Shown here one piece after another: positions 43,800-55,790 of a stretch of DNA of 64,000 nucleotides. The notes beneath the pieces were generated by a model. The model saw only the letters and a program-made list of their open reading frames with translations, was not told where the DNA came from and did no database searches. This DNA is from Massospora cicadina (taxonomy: Eukaryota; Entomophthoromycota; Entomophthoromycetes; Entomophthorales; Entomophthoraceae): the NCBI GenBank assembly GCA_022478985.1, contig JAKSZP010013305.1, positions 62,001 through 126,000 on the forward strand, given 5' to 3'. Position 1 is the first letter of the stretch. The number at the start of each line of letters is the position of its first letter. The position numbers were made by a program, and so were the translations under genes.

Positions 43800-44660
43800 G
43801 CAACTTGCTGATCTGATGGCAAGACAACAGGAGGAGGTGCTTGAACTATTCGAAAAGCATTGAAAATATTTGCTCAGAATGACCATGATTTGGGATGTGT
43901 GAGGATGTCATCCACAAAGTTGACAACGGGGAAATTTGCCAATAAGGATGAGACCAATTTGATGGTTGAAGCCACTGAGGCAGAAAAGGAAGAAGAGATC
44001 AGCAAACTAGTAAAGTATGGGCTTCTAGTTCTATCATTGAGTCCCTGGGTGATCCTTATCCTGATCGTGAAGAAGAAGGACAGCTCTAATTGGGTGGTGA
44101 TCAATTATCAAAAAGCTGAATAAGATAACAAAGAAGGATTTGTATCCACTACTACAAATTGATGATGTATTAGATTGATTGGGAGAAGTGTAGTACTTCT
44201 CCACGATGGATCTGATATCGGGATATTGGAAAATTATTTTGCCAATGGAAAAACAGGAGAAATGCGCGATCATCACCATGCAGGGGCTTTATCAACTAAC
44301 TAGGATGCCCCCAAGGTCTTTGTAATGCACCTGCAACGTTCCAGAGGGCCATGGACGCCATATTAAATGACTTGAAGATTTCATGCGTCCTGGTGAACTT
44401 GAAAAATATAAATGTGTTCAGTAGGACATTTATTGACTATTTACACCACTTGGAAGAAGTCTTTAAGAGACTTTATGCAGCTAACCTGAAGATCAAGCTG
44501 AGGAAGTGCCACTTCTATAAGAAAAAGTTGGAATTTCTGGGATTTGTTGTCAGCTCTAGTAGACTGCAGCTGCAAGCCCATAAGACAGAGGCCATAGAGC
44601 GAATGGTCATCCTGAGAAGTGTCTGAGATATCCAAGTGTTCCTTGAAATGGTCAGACACT
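43800..44660 (+). pseudogene. A reverse transcriptase
   Basis: Pieces: EEISKLVKYGLLVLSLSPWV, IVKKKDSSNWVVINYQK, YFSTMDLISGYWKIILPMEK, QEKCAIIT, and 44351-44626 (AILNDLKISCVLVNLKNINV). The active-site box YLDD has become NLKN, so both catalytic Asp are lost. The connection region (FYKKKLEFLGFVVSSSRLQL) follows. Confidence 0.85.
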
Positions 44661-44819
44661 ACCAAAGATTCATATGGGATTTTGTGAGAATTGCCAAGCC
44701 CCACTTTTATTTGATGAAGGATCCAAAAAATATTCATTTGTAATGAAGAGGCCCAGAGTTCTTTCAATGATTTATGCCATTATTGGATAGATTCTCTGAT
44801 ATTGAAATATCCAAATTTT

Positions 44820-45210
44820 GATTGAGAATTTATAGTTCAGACTGATGATTCATTAATGGTGATTGGCGCCATCCTGAGTCAAGTAGATGAGATAATGGAC
44901 GAAATCTGGTAGCTTTTTTGATCTGGACGCTATCAGCAGCCAAAAAGGAAATACACTGTTACTGAGCATGAATCCCTTGTGGTAATTTACGCCTTTAAAT
45001 AGTTCTGAGTGTATATTCATGGAACGCATTTTAAAGTGGTGACGGACCACTCTTTGCTGCATTGGGTGCATAATTTAATGGAACTGGAAGGACGAATGTC
45101 CTGATGGGCATTGAAGCTACAGGATTATGACTTTGAGATAGTTCACCAAGCAGGAGCTTCTCATCAGAATGCAGATGGCTTATCAAGGTTACCAATGGTT
45201 TAAGTGATAT
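44820..45210 (+). pseudogene. A RNase H
   Basis: VQTDDSLMVIGAILSQVDE, then YTVTEHESLVVIYAFK, FKVVTDHSLLHWVHNL and HQNADGLSRLPMV, with in-frame stops at several places. Homologous to the E0 fragment at 100-351. Confidence 0.85.
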
Positions 45211-45329
45211 ATCAGCATGCTGATGAGCTGTTTAGAGAATAGTCAATGGAGAAATTGGGAATAAGCTCCAAGAAATCCAAGGTGCACTTCAGAAAGCAAT
45301 GGATAACACTGAGACCAAGGATAGACAAG

Positions 45330-47346
45330 TTTTTAAGATGATCAATAGGAAATGATTTATATTCCCAAGACCAGCGGAACAAGTGGCGATTGTTCAGGAT
45401 GTGCATAAGTTGTTAGGCATAAAGGCCTGAGGAAGATGGACAATCACATTTGCCAGTACTATTACTGGGAGTCTATCAACTACAATTAAGTGGATTATCT
45501 GGCTTGATGTGTGGAGTGCCAGTTGCACAACCCTCACAAGAATACAACTGGATATTGACTGGTTTGCCCTGGATTTGCCTGGCATACAGTAATAATGTGA
45601 TGGGACCATTAACTATGAGTACAGGGGGAGTCAAAGACATAATAGTTGCAATCGACCATCTGACTAGAATGGTTGAGACAAAAGCCCTGGAAAAAGTGGA
45701 TGCTACAAGCACTGCAAGATTTATCCTGGATCAAGTAATATACTGCCATGGATGCCCACAAGACTTGTTAAGTGACAATAAAACAAATTTCATGTCCCAC
45801 ATGATCCCAAAATCAAATGAGATAATGGGGATCTGAGAAAATGTAGTATCTTATGAGCTGGAGATAAACGGACTGGTAGAATGGGTCAATGGAATGCTGG
45901 TCATGATGCTGAGAAAGCTGGTGTAACAGACTGGTTCTCCAGTAGTGAACAAAAGTGTTGGGTAACACTAACCAAGTAATAGTCCACAACCCTGAAAGCA
46001 CCACAGAGAAGGCTCTGAATGTCTGCATACTACTATGTTGGAGTTGAATTAATCCTTGTAAATGAGTTAAAAGAATACTCAACCCTAAAAGAGCACACTG
46101 ACCCCAAGAGAGAGATAGGAGGGATTCCACCAAGTGACTAAGTACAGTCTCTTGGTTCAGAGAGAATATGTTCTTGATAGTGTAAATTTTTCAAATAAAA
46201 TAATTAATTGAAGGGTTGTCCAAAGATAGATTTTATTGAGCAAAAACTGCTAAAATACACAGAATTGAGAGATAAAATCTACTCAATTCTTATTTATACT
46301 AGTCATAAATAATGCTTCAAAATTGGTTGAGTCTGATGATTATTTATGCTGCAATTGTGAAAATAGATGATTTAAGAAATATGTATTAATTCGCTCATTG
46401 TGCTTTTTAGGAATTTATATATGTCATAGTTGGTAAGCATGCCTAGATAATTTAAGTTGTAGGAAATTTGGTGCAAAAAAGCTAAACTTGGGGCCTATTT
46501 TACAGGCTCAAACTTTAGGTTGCATTTGGAGTAACCTTTGAGGAGAAAAATTGGTCAATTACGACTTCTTTAGATATTTATTCACTTGGCAGTTCCTCCA
46601 TTAAGGAACCACTATAAAAAGGGGTTCCTCTCGATTCTAACTGCTGATGTGGTCTGGCATTAAGTTCAGATTGAGATTTAATGAAATAAATTTGATGGGT
46701 GAAGTTCAAATCCTGCGTATCCTTGAAGACATATAGTAGCCTTCATTTGATACACTTTTTGGCCAATTCTGGTTCTTTTTCTATTTTAAGATTGATATTA
46801 TTTTTGTTTTTGTTAGTATTATCTATAATAAGAATAATGTGATGGTCAGGAATGCCCTGTACCATAACAGCTGGTCGCAGAAAAATTTCTGCATGGGGAA
46901 CATACCTCAGTATGGTGATGTTCACATATAACATAATTCACCATACATCAACGGGAAAAACGCCATTCAAATTACTGTATGGAAGAAAGGCTGCGTTGCT
47001 GACAATTCTATATTTGGTGGTTGAACCAACATTTGGGATGAGTGCCAAGAAATACCTGATATGATTTTCAAATATTTAGATCAAGATGAAATTTTAAGCA
47101 TTTAATATGACCTTGAAGAAGAGAATCAAGGCCAAAATGACAGATGATAAGATACTGACTCGCATTATCAGAATACCAATTAAGCAAAAATTTGCCTATT
47201 GTGATATGCATGGTTTCAGAAGAAGAAACAAACTAGATGCGTTGTGGTTGAGTCTGTTTGAGATTATTGCTAAGATGGCAATGGATGCCTATTCCATCAA
47301 CAGCCTCATGGATGGAAGGATTGTGAATCAAGTCCATGCTAAATAA
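45330..47346 (+). pseudogene. A integrase, interrupted by a solo LTR
   Basis: Zinc-region remains lie near 45400-45535 (CVECQLHNPHKNTTGY). The core at 45540-45840 has VKDIIVAIDHLTRMVETKAL and QVIYCHGCPQDLLSDNKTNF. At 45922 the frame is cut by a solo LTR and resumes at 46870 (VMFTYNIIHHTSTGKTPFKL, LYGRKAAL). The last piece, 47107-47346, ends AYSINSLMDGRIVNQVHAK, a tail also seen in F (58475-58666, minus). Confidence 0.8.
45922..46869 (+). mobile_element. Solo LTR in the integrase of A
   Basis: 948 bp from TGTAACAGACTGG to ACCATAACA, flanked by perfect direct repeats GCTGG (45917-45921 and 46870-46874). CACTATAAAAAGGGG near 46610 gives a plus-strand TATA box. Removing it and one repeat rejoins the integrase. 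Its family has no other member in this window. Confidence 0.9.
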
Positions 47347-47387
47347 TTAAAGCAATGTATTTAAGGAAAAAATAAAAATAGTTTTCC

Positions 47388-47470
47388 CAAAGGACCACTG
47401 AACCATTGATATGGTTATGTCCTGATAGTTTGTTTGAGTCCTAAAAAGGGACCGCTGAACCAAAATAGAT
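47388..47470 (+). repeat. CTGAACC repeats of A
   Basis: GGACCACTGAACC and GGACCGCTGAACC separated by about 50 bp, just after the end of pol. Same motif as 6410-6495 and 58260-58465. Confidence 0.65.
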
Positions 47471-47520
47471 ATTTATTTCTTAAAAAACACCTCTAAAACA
47501 TGGAAAACTGGTAGTCAGAG

Positions 47521-48637
47521 TGTAGGGCAGACAGCAAGTTAAAATTAGACCAGCCTTCCAGCCCAAATGCTGGAGCACCTGAATGGCAAACCAGAATGCC
47601 AAAGGCACTGCTGCTGGTATGACAGATATGAGACTATAAAAAAGTTTCGTCAATAACTGCCAGTGAGCCAGAATCCCATACAGGCACATAATAAAATACC
47701 AGAAAAATATGGCTGTTAACCCCAAGGGGTGTGTAAGTGTTGGCAAAAAGGGAGGTTTATTTTTAACATAAAAAAACTAAATTTAGGGTAAGGTTTTTAA
47801 TGGAAAATAAAGGAAGAAAATTGACAAACAATTTTCTCAGTGTGATGCAACTGATTAAGTAGTGGTCAATTAATGTGGGAACAAGCTGGGATCAGGTCCC
47901 TCAATTCGACCTAACCAGTGAATTATTTGGGGATGGGGGCAGATAAGCTTAATAGGAACTGACATCAAAGAATTTGGAAGAAGGCTGAGTTGCTGTCAGT
48001 TCAACCTCAAATGCCTGAACTGAGACCCAACTACGTTTCCAGTGGTTGGTGTGACAGCGTCTGGCCTGATGAGCAATGGGGATCCTCCAGGGCCACCCTA
48101 TATAGGGGCAGTCCCAATTTGGTTGGGAATGGGTTCAGGATTCCCAACCCCCCATGCTCAGTCACTGGAACATTCGTTTGGCCAAATGTGCTGCATTGGC
48201 CGCAACTCCTGATTTGCCAGATGGGAGCTGCACATTGGGGATCATCCCTGACAATTTTGAGATGGGGTTAATTTTGTCAATCATACTGCTGGGTCAATTA
48301 AAACTGTCAGCGAATCTGGCCAATAACTCAATTTTCATCCCTCTTTGGTTATGCGGATTCTGATTGTCAGGCTTAATTTTCATCAGTTTTGGAGCTATTG
48401 ACTTTAACTTGGCGATCTTGGCACAGATTTCCTTAATCTATCTAATGAGTTTGGCTGAGATGAACAAAGGTACTGGGGGGAGTCTGGAGAGGGAAGGCCA
48501 TTACCCAGTGCTCGTCTACCACATGGGTGAGATCACCCTGGGTGACAAGGGGCATGGCCACCCTCTTTGGCCCCTTTTTGCTCAGAAATGGGAAGAGCGA
48601 CCAATCTACGCACAGGGTACGTTCCCCTTGACTTACA
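47521..48637 (-). mobile_element. G-family solo LTR, minus strand
   Basis: On the minus strand it starts TGTAAGTCAAGGGGAAC and ends at TG/CA position 47521, flanked by CAGAG and CAAAG. It encodes the same two G features: ORF-L near the start (KKGPKRVAMPLVTQGDLTHV, VDEHWV; then ELLARFADSFN, PISKLSGMIPN) and a gag start at 47746 (MPTLTHPLGLTAIFFWYFIM, AAVPLAFWFAIQVLQ) whose frame runs past the LTR end. Protein motifs are kept although the DNA is clearly diverged from 23522-24957. Confidence 0.88.
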
Positions 48638-49081
48638 CAAAGCATACCTTGGAATTAGTTTGGGGGAATAAATAAAAAAGATGGACTGCTGAGCTGAGTG
48701 AAGGCATGTCCCATATAAAAAGAAAAAAATAAAAGTTTGGTAGAAATCTATAGAGAAAAAACATCAAATGCCTATAATAAAGAAGACATAATTTTATAAT
48801 TGTTTATTGGTTATCCTCAGCTCAGGGATGATTCTGCCTATGTCACCTCTTGGGGGAGGGAGGATGTATAACAGTAGGGGTGAATAAGCCATCATGTTTT
48901 ATGTGAGATTGGATGATTGCAAGAGCTAGACCTACTCAATGCCAAGTTTGTTGATTGGAGGCTGATCCTTGTGAGAACGCAATGAGTGGAAGAGAGATGT
49001 ACATATCAGTACTTGCCAAACATTATATTATAGATCAGAGAGGAAAATAACAGAAAAAAAAGAGGCAGTTGGAGAATAACC

Positions 49082-50480
49082 CTAAGTGATCCTTATATGG
49101 CACTGGAGCCAGAAGATTAGTCTTGAGTGCTTGCCAACAGCTTTGTAAAGAATATTGGACATAAGAGCCAGCATTGAGCAAGGGAGACTAGGTGGTAGTT
49201 GCCAAATCATGCCACTAATCAAAGTCAAAAGGGAAAGATACCAATGGGACACGCCAGAAACAAGATAGTCATACAGGGAGTGGACGGCATCCTGAAGATG
49301 ATGACTATGAGATTCTTTGATGCAGAAGAAGAAGGAGCAATGGAATTCAGGAGAGGCTGGAAGCCTTGTGGCCCAACTTTTAAGAACTTGGCTGGCAAAT
49401 TGAAGGGCATAGGCTGCAACATCCAAATCTAGGATTTTTCTAAGATCAGAAGAGTTCAGAGCTATGGACAATGCCTTGGGCACTCAGGTCCTCAATTCTG
49501 CATAGGTGGATTCAAAATGTTTGCGACTTATAATGGCCAGTTTCACTTGACAGAACAGTTGTTTTGTAAAATTGGATAAGTCAGAAAAGGAACTCTGAAT
49601 GCAAGTCAAATCTGTCAAGTAATAATCAATCAATAGCAGAGGGCATTGTTTCAGGAGGTTCAATGATGATAGTTGGAGTATCTCCAAAAGGAGCCAAATC
49701 CAGGAGAGTATCAAAATCTAATTTGAGAATTGATGACAGAGGAAGGATTGGCCGCAAGTCATTTAGGACGATTGAAAATCTGGTTTTGTTGGGGATTGGT
49801 ACCATTTATGGAAGTTCCATGGAAGAAATGGCTACAAGTGCTTGAATGGGAGTATGAGTCCTAGTTGGACCATAGAAGAGATCTCGTTGTGCAGATTGAC
49901 TCATCAGTTGGAAGAGCTGAGCATCTTTATCAGACAGGCTGTCAAGAAGTTGCTGGTACCAAGATTTAAAAATTTAAAATATGAGCTGAATGAGGGGGAT
50001 GTCTGATTTTTTATAATAGTTAACATTATTCCCTTTGGTATCAATTAATCTCTAATTTTATTAAAATTAATCTTAAAATTAATGAGATAAGCTCTTCAAA
50101 AAAGAATTAAGAAAGATGTTAGCAAAGAAGTTATTATGAGCAAACAACAAGAGCAAGTATAATTGAACATTCTTAATTGTGCCACTAGACAAACATTGAA
50201 AGCAGTGACCTCCTTTTAATGACAAGGAGGAAGATCAGAAAATCAGAAAATCAAGGACGCCAGACCAAGATCCTGAATATGAAAAAGGGTTATATGCCCT
50301 GACCGGGGGGGAGGAACTGGCTTTTTAGGACTAGCATTGTAACAATTAAATCAATCAGCACATCACAAAAGTGGGTTTTGGGGGCTGCGCTCTGAGGAGG
50401 CAGTAGCAATGATAAAAAGGAAGAAACACATGCCAAATGTTGCCCTGAGCAGCGTTGAGTGCAGAATAACTGTGCTCCTC
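49082..50480 (-). pseudogene. Antisense reading frame region of A
   Basis: Near 50400 the minus strand has a hydrophobic start (MCFFLFIIATASSERSP, or LACVSSFLSLLPPQSAAPK in another frame) corresponding to the aORF of E1 and F. Further along, 49712-49082 is one frame of about 209 codons with a single TGA (QLFCQVKLAIISRKHF, ALSIALNSSDLRKILDLDVA, HHLQDAVHSLYDYLVSG). The two parts are not in one continuous frame, and the second has no counterpart recognised in E1 or F. Function unknown. Confidence 0.4.
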
Positions 50481-50557
50481 TAGAAACCCAAATAATCTAC
50501 CTGGTGTCTGAGGCGTTATTCTCCTGTCCCAATCCTATTCTTGCTAGAAATCTAGGC

Positions 50558-50570
50558 AAGAGGGGGGATG
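50558..50570 (+). other. Polypurine tract of A
   Basis: AAGAGGGGGGATG directly before the 3' LTR. Confidence 0.8.
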
Positions 50571-51774
50571 TGTTAGGATTTTTACCCACCTTTCCAGCCT
50601 CCTAGATTACCTGTGGATTGCTAGGAGAGAATTCCTGATGGTGAGCGAATTAATATTAATTTGACACTGATTTTGGGATAATAATGTTTGGGGGTTTTAG
50701 TAATTCACAAGGCTTGGATCCATTAAAGTTCAATCCAGGTGAATGCTTAAGATCTTATCGGGCAGAGTTGCTGACAAGATGGGGGCATCTGATATATAAT
50801 CAATGATTAACTATCAGGTGTACCAAAGGGGTCTGTCAGGTTTTATCACCAACTGATTGGGAATTTAATGAGCAAGTTGCGAGGCGAGTGATGTCACCTG
50901 CAACTAGAAAATTGATTAGTTGGTTCACTACCTGCCATAATGGGTAACAAGTCCCATTACCTAAGTAGGTCACTCACCAAATATGGCTGGTTCGCTGGGG
51001 TTGAGTGGGAAACGTTAGAGACACGTTTTCTGACTCTGTTTGTTTTAGGTCTAAAGGATGTCCAATGAAGGAATAATAACCATATGGAAAAGACCATCAC
51101 TAGTGAGGTGTCAAAGGGAAGTTTAATGGCAAAAGCTGTCGTTTCATGGCTGAGGCGCCAACTGAGCGTAGGGCACCAAATTTCCTCTAAAATTCCACTG
51201 ATAATTCACATTAATAGAGAGGCCAAGTTAGTAGAATTAATTAATGTGTTAAGTTCTATTTATCTTCAGGAAATTATTGCTGTATAATATAATTGGCAAC
51301 TATTTTGTCATATAAAGAGTAAGGATTAAGGATCCCTAAAAGAGATGAACTTAGATGGGAATTGCTGCAGACTTCGTGTCACAAGAGAAAAGGCTTTAAA
51401 CTTCTGGATATGAGCATAGATCAAGTTAGGTGGATAATGGAAAAAGTCCCTACAATTGATATCAAGATTATTTTATAGAGAAGTACAGGTCTAGCATTGG
51501 ACCTGAATAGTTTATCTATTCAACTATGGATAATAGTATTCATACTATTGTCAATCAATTATCAACTACTTCAGACAAAGTTAATTGTGCTCATATTAAA
51601 CCTGTGCAGTTAACGATTGGGAGCTATCTTTTTTTAGTACTAGATGGACACGATTGGGAGCTATCAATTGTGGAAGAACCCAGAATTGTAACATTTGGTA
51701 CTCCTGAGAAGAGTAGCCAATAAGAGCCAGCTACTAATCCTTAAAAACTAAGGAATAACTCCCAATTTTTAACA
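50571..51774 (+). repeat. 3' LTR of A
   Basis: 1204 bp, TGTTAGGATTTTTACCC to TTTTTAACA; longer than the 5' copy partly because of a 22-bp LINE insertion with its 15-bp duplication. Confidence 0.92.
51629..51650 (-). mobile_element. Minimal LINE insertion (22 bp) in the 3' LTR of A
   Basis: The insert, read on the minus strand, is TGTCCATCTAGTACTA plus seven A, matching the LINE 3' end (ACCATCTAGTACTAAAAA). It is flanked by perfect 15-bp repeats CGATTGGGAGCTATC at 51614-51628 and 51651-51665. The 5' LTR (near 41115) has the site uninterrupted. Confidence 0.93.
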
Positions 51775-53185
51775 CCTGGTAATTAAGGATACCCAGTCTA
51801 ATAAGAAGTGTTGAACCTATAAACCTTAAAGTACTTTAAGTGGCACCATTCAGTTATACATAAATTGGGTCAAGTCAGCCTGGCATCAAACACAGTAATA
51901 ACCCACCTACCAAAAACTTTGCGTGAGAGTTATTATAAGAAACAAGTAGATAAAATGCTTTAAATTAGTATTTAGACATTTTTAATTCTGATTTAATTTT
52001 TAATTGTTAAGTCCAAATGCAGGCATAATAAGAGCTAAAGCTAAGTTTATTGATATAAATCTTTATAGTGAGCCCTACTTTAAAGGTAAATTTAGCAATT
52101 ATCATTAGAATACAAGTAGCTTAAATTAGAAAGCATGGTTTTTCACTGTCAGAAATTTGAATCAAAGGTAATTTCTAGATCTACTGCTGAATCTATAATA
52201 TAGATAGGTGCTTTACCAGAAGGTGGAAAGCAATCAAACAGTACTATATACTAAGATACTCTGGATTAGCAATTAGAGCTCTATAATCAAGAAGAAAATA
52301 GACAAAAATATATTATCTTTAACAAAAACTGTCTATAATGTTTTGCCTAGATGTTTCTAAAGATTCCTAAATACTTTCCACTATAGTTTTAGATTATGGC
52401 TGTGTTAGATATGTGTTATTTTGTGGTTTAGTAATATCTAATTAAAAAAATTTTTTTACATAGTTTGATAGCTAGTTAAAGTTATGTTGAATCATTACAT
52501 GATTAATTGCTAACTATATAACAAAATTTTTTAAACAATAATAAAAGCTTAAAGGTATGTCATAGTAACATCATGAATTAAGTTTGTTTATTACAATATA
52601 TAGCAAGTAAGCAAATGAGATATTTTTAATTAATTACTCAATTAAGCTACAGTAAACCCAATATAATAAAAACTATTATTTGAGAATTCAAGTTTTACCT
52701 AAGGTGAGGCTAATATTATCTTTATTAAAGATTAGAGAAAAATATAAATAGATATATGCACTAACATTTAAGGTCAAGCATATCATAAAGATCTTGAACT
52801 TTAATATTTAATTGTCCAGTTATTCATATTATAATGCAGATTAGAATATCAAAAGTGGTAGCTATAAAATTGTTTAAGTTTTTTAATAAGGATAAGTGAA
52901 GTAAAAATGTTTCCTTGTAAGCCTAAAAGTCAAGGATTATTCTCCATACTAGCAGCCTAAATATCAATATAAAAGTTAGTCATATGGAAATTAATTATAA
53001 TGGATTATTGTAAATCTCAAAATATTTTTTGTGCAATAATATCTAACTATGCCATAGATTAAGTTGTCACATTACCATATCTAAGCCCTAAGTAATCTAT
53101 AACAGCTCAAAACGTAGAATAAGACCACAAACATCCATACACCCACCAACATATGATATTCATAGAATAACATAAGTAGTAAGTC
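51775..53185. other. AT-rich stretch without a gene
   Basis: Very AT-rich with only tiny open frames and no domain, LTR edge or tandem array that I can see. Confidence 0.6.
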
Positions 53186-54194
53186 TGTAAGTTCTGGGGA
53201 GCAACCCTTTTTCCTAAACAGGTAGGAGTTCTTGCACAGAACCAAGAGGGGGTCTAAGAAACTGCTGCATCCTCATCACTAAAGGAGACTTTGACTATGT
53301 GGTGTATGAGCGGTGATTCACTGCCAATACCTCGAAATTTAACCCTTTTGATCCATACTATCACCAAGATTTGGTAGGCAGGATAAAGGGGCTTCACAGG
53401 GAGGTGGCGGAGGCCAGAGGTCCCCACCAGAAGACAGTTTTTTGCCCTCCCTCAGCATATCATCCACCAAGATTAGGGTTAAGTTTCTTTAAGAAACAGA
53501 TGCAAAAATTGAACATAAACAAATCAATATTTTTGTTTTCTGAACAATAGTTATTCTCCCACAATCCTACTTAGGCAATAGAACAGCAAGCCCGCCCCTC
53601 AACAGGTTTAGGCTTATTGTATCTATTTAATTCAAAGTGAAATCATCCCTGCTATCTCTAGCCATATAACTGCCTCACAGAACAGCCAGTTTGCCTGCCT
53701 GGCTATATATGGAACACAAAAATTATTAAAATCTTTGCTAGTAATCTGAATGAAAGGTAGGGTGATCCACTTACAACATTATATTCGTTTTTATCAAATT
53801 TTGATAGCGTGTTCAATTCTCAGTTCTCTTTTGGCATTAAAGATTGGTAGCTCCAATGCACACCTCTTTATTCCCCATCATAATTATAAGCCAGCAGTAC
53901 CCAACAGGTTATGAAGCTGCTCCCTTTTCTATTTTCACTTTATCTGTTTTATTTAATAAAGATCATATGTTTCAATATCTTTTATATAAAATTGAGGAGT
54001 TTTTAGTGTCAATTATCAGCTATATGGGCCAATTATGGGATTATCTTTCTAATATGGGAATTTTGTCTCCTCACTTCATATCAAATTTCATGGGTAGCTA
54101 TACTGGAAGTATTCTGACCCATGAAATTTGCTATGTGTGGTAATTCAATATGAGTGGCAGTACAATCTTTATATTATCAGCAAGCTCCATGACA
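53186..54194 (+). repeat. 5' LTR of G2 with ORF-L and gag start
   Basis: About 1009 bp. A frame near 53265 encodes ILITKGDFDYVVYER, aligning with VPLVTQGDLAYMVDEH of G. A hydrophobic frame at 53844-54143 (PFSIFTLSVLFNKDHMFQYL, EEFLVSIISYMGQLWDYL) occupies the place of the G gag N-terminus; beyond the LTR, LLFKLGDELVVLYEQSIILL aligns with LLFEVGAAVVTLYQ of G. Confidence 0.7.
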
Positions 54195-54548
54195 TAATGG
54201 AACAACCCCGTTATTCTTAAACTTCTCCACCCTTCTTTTTAAATTGGGTGATGAGTTGGTTGTATTATATGAGCAGAGCATTATACTTTTGATTAATGCA
54301 ACGGTTTATGAGTGGTTACAATATTCCATGAGGTAAAGCTTAAATGCTAAAGGTAAAGAATAACTTCTGACTCAAATAACCTTGCCTCATACCCCAATTT
54401 AAAGTATAAGAACGTTCTGTTCCTCTTTCTCCCCACAGTTTGGCAAGCTTGGACAGTCACAAGTGTGGGTGTGTTGCTTTTCCAGTTCAAATAATCTCCC
54501 CTGCCCCAAAGTTATGTGTTCTGGTGGTCACACTCCATCTGTTGAGTC

Positions 54549-55790
54549 ATGAGCCTCTGGAAAACAGATGGTTCTTATTTAATAGTGCCCCTATTGTCCG
54601 CAGTACAACAGGCAGAGAGTTTTGTAACCCTTACAGCTGAAAGAACTATTCCTCTCCCTGAATCAAGTCTAGTTGATATTCTGGTGATAACCCAATCCCC
54701 ACCTTTCATGTCCCATGAAGTTGCGAAAAAATCATGCTTTTTTTCTATTGCCTGTCAAAATTTAGTGGGATCCCATATAGTATCTATTGAGTCCCTCTTA
54801 GATAAAGAAGCGGCTGGGAATTTTATGAGCATAAAAGTTGCTCATGATCTGGATCTTGAAGTAAAATCTTCAGTATTGAGTGCTTATTCAACTTTAATGA
54901 CTTGTTATGTGTTAAGAGCGTGTCTGTAACGTTCCAGTTCCAGCTGAGGTGGTGGGTGAGGGCCTACCCCACTGCTACATAACCCTACGCTGAAGAAAGG
55001 GTAAACAAAGCATCACCCAAAAGGAAGGTGCACATAAGTGCTCAAGCAAGGATGGCTTGCATTTGATTAATTTGGACCTCTTGGAGGTCGTCAAACAGGA
55101 CTAAATAAAAACACATAGACAAAATAAAACGAAAGGTTCTCTATTAAACCAGTTGACCAATGAGGAAAATTGGTCTTGAGAAATCATATTTAAACACTGG
55201 GTGGGGAGTCATCGATCTTTGGGAGCGGTGCTAAGATTAAACTAAAAAATAAGCGCACAGTACCATCCAGCATGGTACTGAAGCTTGAGATGGTCCAAGC
55301 TCAGGTTATCTCTTGAAGCTGAATTCTTCCAGATTTGGCAATATTAAAGACAAACGGGTTCAAAACCCTGTTCCCCAAGTGATCATAAAGAACATTCTGA
55401 CTCAATAATGTAGCTGGTGCGTTTTAACACCCTGGCTGTAATGCAGGGCTGAGCATCACGCACATCCCCGGGACCAACCTGAGCATATCTTGTCTGTACC
55501 CAGCGTTGGTGCAGGGTATGTTGAAATCAGAGAGGCCTTGCAAATTGACCTTTTTTAGCCTCCTGAATTCCAGCCTTATCTTTACAGTCTGTGCCCTTAA
55601 TTATGTCATTAAGCATTGACATTATAAAGCAAGATGACCTATCTCATTTTCTGTGCTTAAGTCTGTTTTTTCAACTGGTTTATCGCTGTGAAAGACGTAT
55701 TATTTCCTATTATCCTTGGAATAGTTTTTGGCGTTATTGATAAGTTAATATCAATATGGAGGGGAATGACCTTTCTTTGAGAACGCGCGC
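54549..55790 (+). pseudogene. G2 protease, interrupted
   Basis: 54549-54926 has SIESLLDKEAAGNFMSIKVA and AHDLDLEVKSSVLSAYSTL, aligned with the G protease, with the Asp-Thr-Gly triad changed to Asp-Lys-Glu. Homology resumes at 55685 (FIAVKDVLFPIILGI, compare FSAMLNLVFPVILGV), so about 0.7 kb is inserted between. Confidence 0.65.
54927..55660. mobile_element. Unclassified insertion in the G2 protease
   Basis: GTCTG at 54922-54926 and 55661-55665 could be a 5-bp target duplication around about 734 bp that separates two halves of the protease homology. The ends (TAACGTTCCAG and TGTGCTTAA) are not an LTR pair and no inverted repeats are evident. Confidence 0.35.

Larger units (their letters stand above)
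40071..51774 (+). mobile_element. A: A-family Ty3/gypsy element with two solo LTRs inside
   Basis: LTRs at 40071-41238 and 50571-51774 start TGTTAGGATTTTT and end TTTAACA. Primer-binding site TTGGTGCTCATTAC follows the first and polypurine tract AAGAGGGGGGATG precedes the second. Flanks CTTGG and CCTGG suggest a 5-bp target duplication with one change. Order: gag, protease, RT, RNase H, integrase, a CTGAACC repeat region and an antisense frame. Solo LTRs lie at 45922-46869 and 47521-48637. Many stops; inactive. Confidence 0.92.

Noticed and set aside
45813..46133. 106-codon minus-strand frame
   Set aside because: Spans the end of integrase and the edge of a solo LTR, so it cannot be an ancestral gene.
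46743..46934. 63-codon minus-strand frame
   Set aside because: Lies in the AT-rich end of the solo LTR; asparagine/lysine-rich composition only.
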